A stretch of DNA of 64,000 nucleotides, taken from Candidatus Eremiobacterota bacterium. GTDB taxonomy: Bacteria > Vulcanimicrobiota > CADAWZ01 > Ess09-12. Under the pieces are notes generated by a model that was given only the letters and a program-made list of their open reading frames with translations, was not told where the DNA came from and searched no databases. This document shows, in pieces, positions 51,504 through 61,268 of the stretch; the stretch's first letter is position 1; the number at the start of each line of letters is the position of its first letter. The translations under genes were made by a program, and so were the position numbers. The stretch lies in contig JAVHLM010000017.1 of assembly GCA_031082125.1 (NCBI GenBank), positions 62,001-126,000 of the forward strand. The letters run 5' to 3'.

Positions 51504-54500
51504 TCAAGGTGAACCGAAAGGGTGGCGGAGCTGGACCCAGATATAGGACTGGCCGAGCTGATCCTGTGAGACACGCAACAGCATACCCCTCCTGAAGCGG
51601 TATTCCAGCCCAAACAGGGTATAGAGCCATCCTGTGGAGCCCTCAATTCTTTCATAGGTGGCAAGAAGCCTCTCGCGGGAATCGAGGGCCTTGGCAAGCC
51701 GCATGGCCCACCGGCCGTTATAGTTATACTCAAGGCTTACATCGCTGAGGGCGAAGGTGCGCCCGATTGCATGAAAAAAGGGCTGCACCAGGTTGAGATC
51801 GAGGATCCTCTCGGCAAGCCTTGTGGCCATGGCATTGGCTTGGAGGGCTCCCCCCGTGAGATAATTCGACTGGAGCTCCGTGGCGATCATCCGCTCGATA
51901 CCCTCCTGCACCATGGGAGGCTCCGAGGTGAGCTCCACGCGGGGCTTGTCTATTTTTCCCGTGAGGTCCATATAAATCCGGTAATTTCCTATATCGGCCT
52001 CTGCCTCAACGGCCAGTTCCGGCGAGAGGCTCTTCCCGTCAAAGACGGCTTTGCCCTGATAGACCTTGAAGGGCGTCTCAAGAAGAGGAAGATTGAGGGT
52101 CCCGCGGTAAAGGTCAACCTCTCCCGAGACTCCTATGTCGGGGATAGTGCCGCGAAGCGCCAGGGTTCCCTGGCAGAGAAAGCTCGACGTCATGAAGGTC
52201 AACCAGTTGTCACGGGCAAGCTCTATATCCACATTCACCCCGATTGAGCGGATAGCCCGGGGGATCATGGCCTTCATGCGCGCCATATCCCTCTCCATAT
52301 CCTCAGGCTCTTTCATAAGGACTTCCGTGGGAATGTGGAGCGTGGAATTCCTCGCCGTCACCTTCGCTGAGAGGGTCTTCCCGTGGGCGTCGCCCTCAAG
52401 ACTCCCCTCGATATCGGCGATGCCGGAGAAATACTCCTTGGCGAGGATCTGGAGATCCTTGCCGGCGAATTTGAGGCCCACGCGGGAAAGAGAGCCCTGG
52501 GAGCCCTCAATCTCGCCGGCTATGGTAAAGGTTCCCTGGCCCATCTTTCCTTCAAGGTTCTTGACCACGAGTTTCTGGTTGGCAAACTGGATGATGGCTT
52601 TCACGGCCGTCACGGGCTTTTTCAGGGCCCGGGGCTGAAACTCGCCGTCCTTGATGACAAGGGAGCCATCTACGGTGATGTCCGGCAGCATTCCCTTAAC
52701 CTCAAGGCTGCCGAAAAGAGAGCCCGAGGTCTTGCCTTCCAGGGGCATGAAGAGGGAGATGAAGTCCAGGTCGTTCTCGTTGATGTCGGCCTTGAGCTCC
52801 ATGGGCGCCGTGCTTTCAATCCTGCGGTCCTTCAGCATGAGGGGCATGGTGCCGGTGAGGCTCACCTTGCGCCCCCCCTCGACAATGGAGAAATCCTTGA
52901 AGGAGAACACTCCCCGGCGGGCTTCAATACGACCTTTCATGGTGTCAAAATCAAATCCACCCACGCTTCCGTCGGTGAGCTTTATCTCCGACGCCACATC
53001 GGGGAGCAGGAGGTCCCCCGAGACGCTCCCCGTCATGTCCAATAATCCGCTCATGCGAAACTTTTCAGGAAGAGGAAGAAACCCCGAGAGAAAGGCCAGG
53101 TCAAGGTTTTTTGCATTCACGCGGATATCAGTGCCCTGTTCCGCGCCGGCATCGCGATGGAAGGACACCTCGCTGTGGGGCGTCTTCAGCTCGAGATCGA
53201 GGCCGGTGAAGTGGCGGGCCTCGTACCCGGCCTTCGCCGTGAACTTCTCTATGGGCACCCCCTTGAAAATTCCCTCGCGGAGGGCCACATCAAAGGAGAA
53301 GGAGGGATCGGCAAGAGTGCCCCTGAAAGCGCAGGAACCATCGAGCTTCCCCTTGAGATCAGGAAAGGCCTTGCCTGAGGCAAGGGGGAGGAGAAAATCA
53401 AGGCGGGCATTCTGGAACTGCGTCTCCACGTCAAAACGGGGCGTATGGAGAGAGGCACCGTACCATGCCTCTCTTTTCATGGGGACCACTCCCGAGGGAA
53501 ATGTAAGGGTCCCTTTCAGGTCATAACGCTCATCGCCCTGAGAAAGTGAGATGTCTGCGAGGCCCAGGACTCCGTGATTCCAGGAAAGGGTGCCCTGGGC
53601 TTTTTCAAAGCTCTCGCGGCCCAGCACCAGATCGTTCATCGAGAAGGAGGCCTTCACCGAGGGCTCATTCCGTGTGCCGCCCACCTCCATGGTCATATCC
53701 ACGGTGCCCCGGGGTGCTTCGGAAAGCCTGCTCAATGCCGTTATCTGGGAGAGGGGGAAACGGGAGGCGCTGAAGGTCATGGCGAGCCTTCCATCCTGCG
53801 AGATGGTGCCTTTTCCCGTAATCTCGCCCTCGCTGAAGAGAGCCCTCAGGTTCTCCACATTGAGGCTCTTTCCCTCGGTGCGGACATCGGCCGTCACCTC
53901 CTCGACGGGCTGTCCGTTGAAAGCTGCCCTGGAAATGGTCACCTTCCCTGTCACGAGAAGGTTCTTCAGGGGCCCCTTCACCTTGAGGTCGCCGTTCATC
54001 TCGCCCTTCACCGCCATGTTCTTCCATGGCGAGAAGGCTATCATCTTTGCAAGATCACCATGGCTAGAGACAAGGGCAAGATCAAGCACGGGCTCCCTGC
54101 CATGGGTAACGGTGCCCTTGCCCTCGAGAGAGCTTTTCCCCACGTGAAGGGCCATCGAGTGGATGGCCGTCAGCGAGGGCACCATCGTGAACCGGGAAGC
54201 GAAATCCAGCACCTCGTTATTCCATACCCCCTCGCTCACTTTCACCTCTCCCGTGAAGGAGGGAGAGTTCCCGCTGCCTGTGAGCTCTCCCTTTACCCCC
54301 GCAATGCCCTGCAGGGAAGACCATTGGGGGCTCGCCGCATGGGCCGCCATGGCGATTCCCCAGGGAGCGAGGTTCAGATTCCTTGCAAGGTAAGCGATAT
54401 CAAGCCCCGTGCCTTCCATCTGAAGCTTCCAGGAGCGCTTCCCAAGGTTCACTGTCCCTTCCGCCGAGAGGCTTCCCGCGGCGCCACGGGCATAGGTGCT

Positions 54501-56783
54501 CCCCAGGGAAAGAAGAGGCCCGGAGAAGAAAGCATCTGAATAAAGCGATGAGAGGGGAAACCCGAGGACCTGGGCACCCAGAAAAGAGAAATGGCTTCCC
54601 AGAGAGAGCCTCCTGCGGTCCCCCACGACAAGTACATGGCCCTTTTCCACAAAGCCCTCAAAAGCCTTTCCTTTCCCCGAAGGAAGCATGACAGCGGGAA
54701 GGTCTATATTTTTGAAGGAGAGCAGGGAAATAAGGCCTCCCGCCTCCCGGGGCGCGACCCACCCTGAGGCACTGGCCCTCCCTTTCTCAATCAGAGCATC
54801 GCCCTTGATAAGGTAGCCCACCTCGGTGCTTCCCACCAGGGACGCGGTAAGGGAACCCTCACCTTTCAGGGGAACCTTCAGGGCGGCAAGAGAGGCAAAC
54901 TTTATGCGGGGTGCAAGGAATTTCAGCTGTATGAAGGGAGAAGGCGCCAGCATCACGCCGCCGCTGAAGGAGAGGGGCACTCCTTCCAGGGAGGCCGAGC
55001 CCGCCATGAGGCGCACAAAGGCGCCATCGCTCTCAAAAGGCACATAAAAATTGGAAAGGCGAAGGCCCCCCGCCTGAAGCTGCCCCCCGGCGACAGTGCC
55101 GTAAACGGCGGGTCTCCCCATGGGCCCGCGGATCTTCATAAGGCCAGAGAGCCGGCCTCCCTGCAGGGCGGGCAGGAGGGGACCCAGAGCGGCAAGAGGA
55201 TAGTCCGAGACTCCCACGGTGAGATCGAGTTCCTTCTTTCCCATGTCCACAAGGCCCGAGGCCTTGACAAGGCCCGTGCCCGTCCTCAGGTACCCCTGGC
55301 TCAGGAAAAGGCTGTCACCGCTCATGATAAAATCGGCAGTGCTCTCCCCCAGGGACCTTGGTCCCCATGAGAGATTGCGCAGCGTCGCGCTTCCCATTAT
55401 CATGGGCCTGATAAAGCTTCCCAGCAGGCTCACATGGTAATCGGCTTCGCCCCACAGCGGGCCGCCCTTGTTCACTTCATAGCGGAAAGGTGAGCGGATT
55501 CCCTTCAAATCAACAAGGAGTGTCCTGCTCCCCGGAAAAATCCAGCCCTGCCCTGAGATCGGGCTCCCGTTCACGAGGGACTCAAACTTCTTTATCCTGA
55601 TCCCGGGCCTCGTATAGAGAGCCTCGACAAGAAGGTTCTTTACCTTCATGGTGCCCAGGCTGCCCTCCTTCATCTCTATGCGCCCTTCCACGCGGGGATC
55701 GGAAGGTGCTCCCTCAATATGGGCGTCACAGGCAATCCTGCCTGAGATGCTGTCAATACTGCTCCCCTTTGCCGCCTTCCCCAGAAGCTTCCCCTCGAAT
55801 CCTTTCACCGAAACAGTGAGGTCAAGCACAGGATTATGGAGATTCATCACTTCGCCCTTGAGAGAAAAAGGCGCACCTTCAAGCCTGCCGCTCATTTCAT
55901 CTACCGCGATGAAGTCATCGGAAAACCTCGCCCGTCCTTTTACGCCCTGGAAGGAAAACCCCCGGGGCGCCACCTTCCCCTCAAGACCCTCTGCACTGAG
56001 AGCCCCTTCTATATAGAGAGCCTTGGGAAGACCGTCAAGAGTGCGGGCTCTTCCCCTCATCATGCAGGTGGCGTCGGCACTGCCCCTGGTGATGACAGGG
56101 CCCTCTTTCCCTGCAAGGTAGGAAATCCAGGGAGCCGCCTCGATGCTCCGGGCCTCACCGTCAAAAGAAAGAGAAGGGGCGGCCAGGCTCAGCTTCCCCT
56201 TCCCCCCGAGCCTCCCTTGTCCCTCCCTTGCGTCAACCTTGAGGGTGAAATAGGAGGCCCGCTCCGGCTGAACCGATAGAGCGATTTCAGTAAATGTCCT
56301 TTCAAAAAGGGCGCCCTTCCCCTCATCACTGAAAAGCACCTTCCCGCCGCTGAGGGCAATACTGCCATGGAAGGCCGAGAGGGCTTTCTCAAAGGCGCCG
56401 GGTGAGACTTTCCCCAGTTTATGGAAATTCCAGGCTCCCTTTTTATCGCGGGAGACAAAACAAAGGGGATCGCTGAGGGTAACCGAGGTGAGGGCTCCCG
56501 CTTTTTCCCTCAGAAAGATGAGCTTCAGGGGATTGAAGCGCAGGATGAGCTCCCCGGCACGGCATATCGGTGTGCCGTCCTTTGCCCTGAACTCCACATC
56601 GGTGAGCCGAACGCACCCCCAGGCAAGGGTTGCCCTGCCCCATGTGATATCAAGGGAAGCCTTGCGGCACTCTGCCTTGAGAGATGAGCTAATGAGCACA
56701 TCCCTGAAGGCAAGAATCATGATGGCCGATCCCGCCACGATAAGCAGGAGAATGAACAGAAGAGCCCTTACGCGTACTGTCAT
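51504..56783 (-). CDS. tamB: TamB-family translocation and assembly / lipid-transport protein
   Basis: A 1759-residue AsmA-like protein. It has one N-terminal membrane anchor (ALLFILLLIVAGSAIMILAF), a very long beta-rich taco-like repeat body and a C-terminal DUF490 region (VDLYRGTLNLPLLETPFKVYQGKAVF ... LQSNYLTGGALQANAMATRLAERILDLN) ending in YRFRRGMLLRVSQDQ. TamB bridges the inner and outer membranes and works with BamA/TamA or in phospholipid movement. An in-frame stop codon just upstream fixes the ATG at 56783, although its ribosome-binding site is weak. bamA lies 128 bases downstream, so this gene probably leads the outer-membrane block. Confidence 0.93.
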   Translation of the reverse strand: MTVRVRALLFILLLIVAGSAIMILAFRDVLISSSLKAECRKASLDITWGRATLAWGCVRLTDVEFRAKDGTPICRAGELILRFNPLKLIFLREKAGALTSVTLSDPLCFVSRDKKGAWNFHKLGKVSPGAFEKALSAFHGSIALSGGKVLFSDEGKGALFERTFTEIALSVQPERASYFTLKVDAREGQGRLGGKGKLSLAAPSLSFDGEARSIEAAPWISYLAGKEGPVITRGSADATCMMRGRARTLDGLPKALYIEGALSAEGLEGKVAPRGFSFQGVKGRARFSDDFIAVDEMSGRLEGAPFSLKGEVMNLHNPVLDLTVSVKGFEGKLLGKAAKGSSIDSISGRIACDAHIEGAPSDPRVEGRIEMKEGSLGTMKVKNLLVEALYTRPGIRIKKFESLVNGSPISGQGWIFPGSRTLLVDLKGIRSPFRYEVNKGGPLWGEADYHVSLLGSFIRPMIMGSATLRNLSWGPRSLGESTADFIMSGDSLFLSQGYLRTGTGLVKASGLVDMGKKELDLTVGVSDYPLAALGPLLPALQGGRLSGLMKIRGPMGRPAVYGTVAGGQLQAGGLRLSNFYVPFESDGAFVRLMAGSASLEGVPLSFSGGVMLAPSPFIQLKFLAPRIKFASLAALKVPLKGEGSLTASLVGSTEVGYLIKGDALIEKGRASASGWVAPREAGGLISLLSFKNIDLPAVMLPSGKGKAFEGFVEKGHVLVVGDRRRLSLGSHFSFLGAQVLGFPLSSLYSDAFFSGPLLSLGSTYARGAAGSLSAEGTVNLGKRSWKLQMEGTGLDIAYLARNLNLAPWGIAMAAHAASPQWSSLQGIAGVKGELTGSGNSPSFTGEVKVSEGVWNNEVLDFASRFTMVPSLTAIHSMALHVGKSSLEGKGTVTHGREPVLDLALVSSHGDLAKMIAFSPWKNMAVKGEMNGDLKVKGPLKNLLVTGKVTISRAAFNGQPVEEVTADVRTEGKSLNVENLRALFSEGEITGKGTISQDGRLAMTFSASRFPLSQITALSRLSEAPRGTVDMTMEVGGTRNEPSVKASFSMNDLVLGRESFEKAQGTLSWNHGVLGLADISLSQGDERYDLKGTLTFPSGVVPMKREAWYGASLHTPRFDVETQFQNARLDFLLPLASGKAFPDLKGKLDGSCAFRGTLADPSFSFDVALREGIFKGVPIEKFTAKAGYEARHFTGLDLELKTPHSEVSFHRDAGAEQGTDIRVNAKNLDLAFLSGFLPLPEKFRMSGLLDMTGSVSGDLLLPDVASEIKLTDGSVGGFDFDTMKGRIEARRGVFSFKDFSIVEGGRKVSLTGTMPLMLKDRRIESTAPMELKADINENDLDFISLFMPLEGKTSGSLFGSLEVKGMLPDITVDGSLVIKDGEFQPRALKKPVTAVKAIIQFANQKLVVKNLEGKMGQGTFTIAGEIEGSQGSLSRVGLKFAGKDLQILAKEYFSGIADIEGSLEGDAHGKTLSAKVTARNSTLHIPTEVLMKEPEDMERDMARMKAMIPRAIRSIGVNVDIELARDNWLTFMTSSFLCQGTLALRGTIPDIGVSGEVDLYRGTLNLPLLETPFKVYQGKAVFDGKSLSPELAVEAEADIGNYRIYMDLTGKIDKPRVELTSEPPMVQEGIERMIATELQSNYLTGGALQANAMATRLAERILDLNLVQPFFHAIGRTFALSDVSLEYNYNGRWAMRLAKALDSRERLLATYERIEGSTGWLYTLFGLEYRFRRGMLLRVSQDQLGQSYIWVQLRHPFGSP

Positions 56784-56821
56784 GGAATACTATAGTCTTC
56801 CCTTGAAGAGAATATTCCCTT

Positions 56822-56840
56822 CACTCATGAAAAGTGAGTG
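56822..56840. repeat. Inverted repeat upstream of tamB
   Basis: CACTCA and TGAGTG separated by seven bases, about 40 bases above the tamB start codon in the divergent spacer. It may be an operator; no known regulator is implied. Confidence 0.35.
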
Positions 56841-56952
56841 TTATCCACCGGGCAGGAAGAATCCTCCCTGAGAGCCCTGAAAGGCGCCGGGGGCTCCATC
56901 GACCCTCCCCGCGGCAAAAGGAAGTACCTCCTCTCCGGGGAATGTACCTCCC

Positions 56953-58551
56953 ATGAAAAGCTTCTTCAGAAACCCTGCCGTCACGGTGGTCCTTGGCGCC
57001 CTTGCCCTTCTTCTTGTATCGGCAGCCATCCTCGCGGGACACTCTTACTCCCGCCTGGTGACAATGGAGAATATCTCTCTTCCCTCGGGGAAAGGGGAGA
57101 CCCTGAGGGTGCGCAGGCTTAAGCCTGCCTCCTTCTCTCCCCGAAGAGGGGTAGTGGTAGCTCATGGGATGAGCTCATGCAAGGAATTCATGGACCCCCT
57201 CTCGCTGGAGCTCGCAAGGGCGGGGTATTTGGTGGTGGTGCCTGATTTTCCCGGCGACGATATCAAGAAGAATATCGCCATTATCGTGGTCTGCATCGAT
57301 TACCTCTCGTCCATTACCGGGAAGAACAACGTGGCACTCGCGGGGCACTCCCTCGGCGCCGTCGAGGGAGTAGATACGGCCCTCTTTGAGCGGCAGGTGA
57401 AAGGCGTTGTGGCCATAGGCCTCTATATCGGCGGAGACCTGGCCCTGAACCCGGGAAACCTCCTCCTCATCACGGGCCTTTACGACTCGTTTCAGACGCC
57501 CGGGGAGATGTGCCAGGCCATCAGTGCCTTCACCGACGGAGCCGTCGGGGAGCCGGGGATCACCTGGGGTGATTTTTCCCGCAGGACGGCGAAAAAGCTC
57601 GAGATATCCCCCTTTTCCCAGCACTCTTCCGAGATTCTCGACCCTCACCTTGTCAGGGAGACTTTGAGCTGGCTGGACTCAAGCTTCCTGGGTGCGCCAC
57701 GGGCCCTGAGCCCTTTCTATTTCACCTGGCACTTCACCGCTTCGGCCCTGGCCTTCCTGAGCCTCTTTCTCCTCCTCCTCTTCATTCCTCTCGCCCTTGA
57801 AGGGGACGCTCCGTGGGACTGCCGCCGCCGCAGGGCAAGAATGGTGATATACTTCCTGGCAGGCGCCGGTGTATGGGTCCTGTCCTTCAAGGGGGTTCTG
57901 GGAGGAGCATGGGCCCTCGGGGGGTGCCTCTTGGCAGGCAGCGCCTTTGCCGTCCTGGAGGTGCTTTATAAAGCCACGGCCTCACCCCACGAGGGTGCAG
58001 CGGCCCTCTGGCGGTGGCTTTGCAGGAAAGGGCTGGGGATTGCCATCCTGTGCCTCTCCCTCTTTCTCTCCGTGGCGCTCTTTGAATACCGTCGGGTCTT
58101 TTTGAGCGCAGGCACCCTCGCCGCCTTTCCTTTTTTTTTCTATTTCTCCTTTATCGAGTATCCCCTTGTCACGATCCAGGCGGCGGCACACCGTGCCGCC
58201 GCAGAGTGCCCGCCCCTCCTTTACGGGCTTGGAGCCTTCAATATCCTTGTCATGGTCCTCTTTGCCACAAGAGCTTCATCGGTATATGACATAGTGACAA
58301 TATGGCTCCCCCGGGTGCTCCGCATAAGGAGGCATGACGGGAACTCACGGGTAAAGGCATTGATCCTTGCCGCCCTCCTCGTGGCACTCTTCATCATAGC
58401 GGGCAGGACATTGAATGAGCCCTTCGCGAGCTTCTCTATCATAAAGATTTTTCTCGTTGACATAGTGAAATATGTCGCCCTCCCCATTGCTCTTTCCGTG
58501 GGCATTCTCTCCCTCATCATGAAGAACCGGGGGGCTCAGGTGATGAAGTAG
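56953..58551 (+). CDS. Alpha/beta hydrolase with polytopic membrane tail
   Basis: A 532-residue protein. One N-terminal hydrophobic segment (about 8-28) precedes an alpha/beta hydrolase domain (about 50-250) with VVVAHGMSSCKEF, the nucleophile elbow GHSLGA and a late His (SPFSQHSSE). From about residue 255 there are roughly seven membrane segments. Substrate unknown; the catalytic domain would sit beside the membrane on the outer face if the first segment is an uncleaved anchor. There is no strong ribosome-binding site before the ATG. The last 16 bases overlap the convergent CPBP gene. Confidence 0.78.
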   Translation: MKSFFRNPAVTVVLGALALLLVSAAILAGHSYSRLVTMENISLPSGKGETLRVRRLKPASFSPRRGVVVAHGMSSCKEFMDPLSLELARAGYLVVVPDFPGDDIKKNIAIIVVCIDYLSSITGKNNVALAGHSLGAVEGVDTALFERQVKGVVAIGLYIGGDLALNPGNLLLITGLYDSFQTPGEMCQAISAFTDGAVGEPGITWGDFSRRTAKKLEISPFSQHSSEILDPHLVRETLSWLDSSFLGAPRALSPFYFTWHFTASALAFLSLFLLLLFIPLALEGDAPWDCRRRRARMVIYFLAGAGVWVLSFKGVLGGAWALGGCLLAGSAFAVLEVLYKATASPHEGAAALWRWLCRKGLGIAILCLSLFLSVALFEYRRVFLSAGTLAAFPFFFYFSFIEYPLVTIQAAAHRAAAECPPLLYGLGAFNILVMVLFATRASSVYDIVTIWLPRVLRIRRHDGNSRVKALILAALLVALFIIAGRTLNEPFASFSIIKIFLVDIVKYVALPIALSVGILSLIMKNRGAQVMK

Positions 58552-59495
58552 AGCTTGCACTGAATGGCGAAAATTATGGCGCCATGCATGACAAGGCCCG
58601 CGCCGATTCCTCCCGTTTCGACGGTGGCCTTGCCCCATATCCACCCTAAAAACGTGAAGAGGACAAGCTTTCCAATGGAGCCCAGGGGCTGACTTATGTC
58701 AAAATGAATGGCGCCGAAGAGGAAAGCCTGGAATATGATCCCGTCGGCACCGAGACTCCTGGTGAAGACCGGGAGGAAAATGCCCCGGAAAAAGCTCTCC
58801 TCCATGAAGGCGCCGATAAGAGAGAAAAGCACAAGGGAAATGAAGAGCGGGGCCAGGCCGGTCATGCCATAGAAGGGAGCCTTCAATACAGGGAGAGGGG
58901 GAGGAAAGAGAAAGGCAATGACGGCAAAGCCGGCAAGGGCATAGAAAAGCACTGCCACGAAATAGGCCGTGATCTTTTTCCACGTGGCCATGTGAGCCCC
59001 CACGAGGTCCGTCTCTCGGGACCAGTCGCCGGCCTTCAGGTACGAGGCGAAATACCCCGGCGGGTAGGTGAAAAAGAGGAGGGCCATGCATGCCAGGGGA
59101 ATCACCTGGTAAAGGCGGTGAAGGGTAAAATAATCCATGTGAAGGAGGGCTATAGGGAAGGGGGAGCCGGGATAGAGGAGAGAGAGCTTGGGATGGAATG
59201 AGCGGTAAAGAAGCTCGGCGCCCAGGAAGCCCAGCAGAAATGCCATGATGAAAAGGAAGATCTCGCGGTAAGGCCGAAGGCGCGCCACAGAGGTGAAAAG
59301 CCAGAGGAAACAGAGGGTAAGGAAGAGGCCCCTCACGTAGCCGCGAAAGGTGACGAAGTAAAAGACTCCCCCCTCAAGGGGCTTCAGGGCTCCTGACAGA
59401 AGCAAGATGAGGGCGATGAGTGCCGCGGCCGTCACTGCGAGCTCGCGGCCGTAAGCCTTCACGGCTTTTCTGCGAGGATTGTCATCCTCCGGCAC
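58536..59495 (-). CDS. CPBP (CAAX/Abi)-family intramembrane protease
   Basis: A 319-residue membrane protein with about eight segments. Catalytic motifs of the CPBP family are present: EESFFRG (the diacid), FGAIHF and MHG with the conserved His residues. In bacteria such enzymes process prenylated or bacteriocin-type peptides or give bacteriocin immunity, and their substrates are rarely known. It ends the radical SAM run, which makes leader-peptide cleavage a tempting guess. The GTG at 59495 overlaps the methyltransferase; a GTG at 59462 overlaps its stop codon (GTGA) and is equally likely as the start. Confidence 0.85.
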   Translation of the reverse strand: MPEDDNPRRKAVKAYGRELAVTAAALIALILLLSGALKPLEGGVFYFVTFRGYVRGLFLTLCFLWLFTSVARLRPYREIFLFIMAFLLGFLGAELLYRSFHPKLSLLYPGSPFPIALLHMDYFTLHRLYQVIPLACMALLFFTYPPGYFASYLKAGDWSRETDLVGAHMATWKKITAYFVAVLFYALAGFAVIAFLFPPPLPVLKAPFYGMTGLAPLFISLVLFSLIGAFMEESFFRGIFLPVFTRSLGADGIIFQAFLFGAIHFDISQPLGSIGKLVLFTFLGWIWGKATVETGGIGAGLVMHGAIIFAIQCKLYFIT

Positions 59496-60196
59496 CCGAG
59501 GACGTACGGCGTTTTATCATAGGAGCCATAGACCTCAAGGATCCTGAATCCCGCATCGAGGAGGATTCTTTTCAATTCGGGATAGGAATAATACCGTATC
59601 GAGGCTATATAATCGCGCTTTTCTATTGCATCGCCCACCACATGGAGATAGGTATCAAACCTGTCGGTGAGGACATCAAACTCCCTGCGCAGAAGATAGT
59701 AACGGTCCTTTTTCTTGAACCATTTCCTGAGCTGCCTGTCAAATCCCATGAGCAGGCTTTCCTTGCTTGCAAGGTCAATCAGGAAGCGCCCGCCGCTTTT
59801 CAGAGCCTTGAAGACTCCCTTGATGACCTCGATGTTCTCGGCATCATCAAAGTAGCCGAAGGAATGATTGAAATTCAGCACAAAATCAAATTTTTGCTCA
59901 AAGGGGATCTTTCTCATGTCGCCCTTGACAAATTCCGCGTCAAGCTGCTCCTTTTTCGCTTTCGTTTTGCAGTAATAGAAGAGGCCGTCATTATACTCGA
60001 GGCCCGTGACCTTGTAGCCGAGCCTTGTCATTGCATAGGACAGTCTTCCTGCGCCGCAGGCCAGGTCAAGCACCTCCGCCCCGGGAGGACAGGAGAGAAA
60101 AGACTTTACAAAAAGGATATGCTGCACTGTCTCTGCATCATCGGGCTCTTCCAGCTCGAAATAATTGTCATCGAAATACTCGTCATACCACGCCAT
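59459..60196 (-). CDS. Class I SAM-dependent methyltransferase
   Basis: A 245-residue cytoplasmic protein: VLDLACGAGRLSYAM (motif I), GLEYNDGLFYY, FVKGDMRKIPF, FDFVLNFNHSFGYF (motif II region) and LKSGGRFLIDLAS. The start is fixed by GGGAGG five bases before the ATG. It lies ten bases downstream of the radical SAM/SPASM gene and overlaps the CPBP protease gene, so all three are probably translated together. The acceptor could be a peptide modified by the neighbouring radical SAM enzymes or a small molecule; the sequence does not decide. Confidence 0.88.
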   Translation of the reverse strand: MAWYDEYFDDNYFELEEPDDAETVQHILFVKSFLSCPPGAEVLDLACGAGRLSYAMTRLGYKVTGLEYNDGLFYYCKTKAKKEQLDAEFVKGDMRKIPFEQKFDFVLNFNHSFGYFDDAENIEVIKGVFKALKSGGRFLIDLASKESLLMGFDRQLRKWFKKKDRYYLLRREFDVLTDRFDTYLHVVGDAIEKRDYIASIRYYSYPELKRILLDAGFRILEVYGSYDKTPYVLGCRRMTILAEKP

Positions 60197-60206
60197 GCGT
60201 TCCTCC

Positions 60207-61238
60207 CTATTCTGTCGCCATGAGTCGGTAAATGCAGTAGGGATTGCTGTATCTGTTCCCTGTCACATAGTAGGCAAAGGCTGAGCAGCCGCACTTGCAC
60301 TGCTCAAGATACTTGCAGCTTCTGCAGAATCCCTCCACCTTGGAATAATCAAACTGCCTGTTGTAGCAGAAGCTGTTCCTATTGTACCAGATTTCTTTCA
60401 GGGAGGTCTCATTGATGTTCCCTTCGACAAAGGCCTTTCCTTCGATATATTCAGGCAGCTGGCACAGGCATCCTTTCACCGTTCCGTCGGCCTCAATCGC
60501 CACCAGGGTGATGCCGGCCTTGCAGCCTTTCCATCTATTCCCGCGCATTGTCTCTTCCATGGCCGTGTAATATCCTATGTTATCAGAGACGTGAAGATCG
60601 ATAATTTTATCTTTTCTCACCTCAATGAGAAACTTCACAAGATAACGGAGATCGCGGGGGCTCAGCACCTGCTCGGCCTGCTCCTTCATTCTCCCCGAGG
60701 CAAAGGTGAGCTGCACCTGCCAGGAGGGAATTTCATGGTCTATCACGAGTCTGTAGAGATCTTCCAGCTGATGAAAATTGAATTTCGAGAGCGAGGTGAT
60801 CGCACATCCATGCACGTCATGCTTTTCAAGCTCTTTGAAGGCTTCCATGACATCGCGGTACGCATTTCTGCTCTGCCGTATATGGTTATGGACCTCCTCG
60901 AGCCCGTCAAGGCTTATGGAAAAGCTCTCAAAATACTGGGCGATATCCTTTATCTGATCCTTGACAAAGGTCCCGTTTGAGACAATACCGCTTCTTATCC
61001 CATAGTCCTTTATCCGGGCCGCAAGCTGTGGCCAGTCCTTCCTGAGAAGCGGCTCACCGCCGGAAAAGGTGATTTCTTTCATCCCTATATCTCTGCATTC
61101 ATCAATAATGGAGAGCATCTTCTCCGTTCCCATTTCAGCCGGCCGGCCGGTTGCCGCAGAGGAGGCACAATGAAGGCACCGCATGTTGCACTTCATCGTG
61201 ATCTCGAGGATACACTTGACGGGAGGCTTCACTTCCAT
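60207..61238 (-). CDS. Radical SAM/SPASM-domain protein
   Basis: A 343-residue enzyme. The cluster motif is CNMRCLHC near residue 18, followed by ITFSGGEPLLRKDW and ISLDGLEEVHNHIRQS, the usual radical SAM core. The C-terminal SPASM region has GCKAGITLVAIEADGTVKGC and CRSCKYLEQCKCGCS, enough Cys for two auxiliary iron-sulfur clusters. SPASM enzymes mostly modify ribosomal peptides or act as sulfatase-type maturases. It is the third radical SAM gene in the run, clearly different from the tandem pair upstream. The ribosome-binding site is weak (AGAGCAGAG). Confidence 0.88.
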   Translation of the reverse strand: MEVKPPVKCILEITMKCNMRCLHCASSAATGRPAEMGTEKMLSIIDECRDIGMKEITFSGGEPLLRKDWPQLAARIKDYGIRSGIVSNGTFVKDQIKDIAQYFESFSISLDGLEEVHNHIRQSRNAYRDVMEAFKELEKHDVHGCAITSLSKFNFHQLEDLYRLVIDHEIPSWQVQLTFASGRMKEQAEQVLSPRDLRYLVKFLIEVRKDKIIDLHVSDNIGYYTAMEETMRGNRWKGCKAGITLVAIEADGTVKGCLCQLPEYIEGKAFVEGNINETSLKEIWYNRNSFCYNRQFDYSKVEGFCRSCKYLEQCKCGCSAFAYYVTGNRYSNPYCIYRLMATE

Positions 61239-61268
61239 TTCAGCTCTGCTCTTTTCTGATGGTGATTC

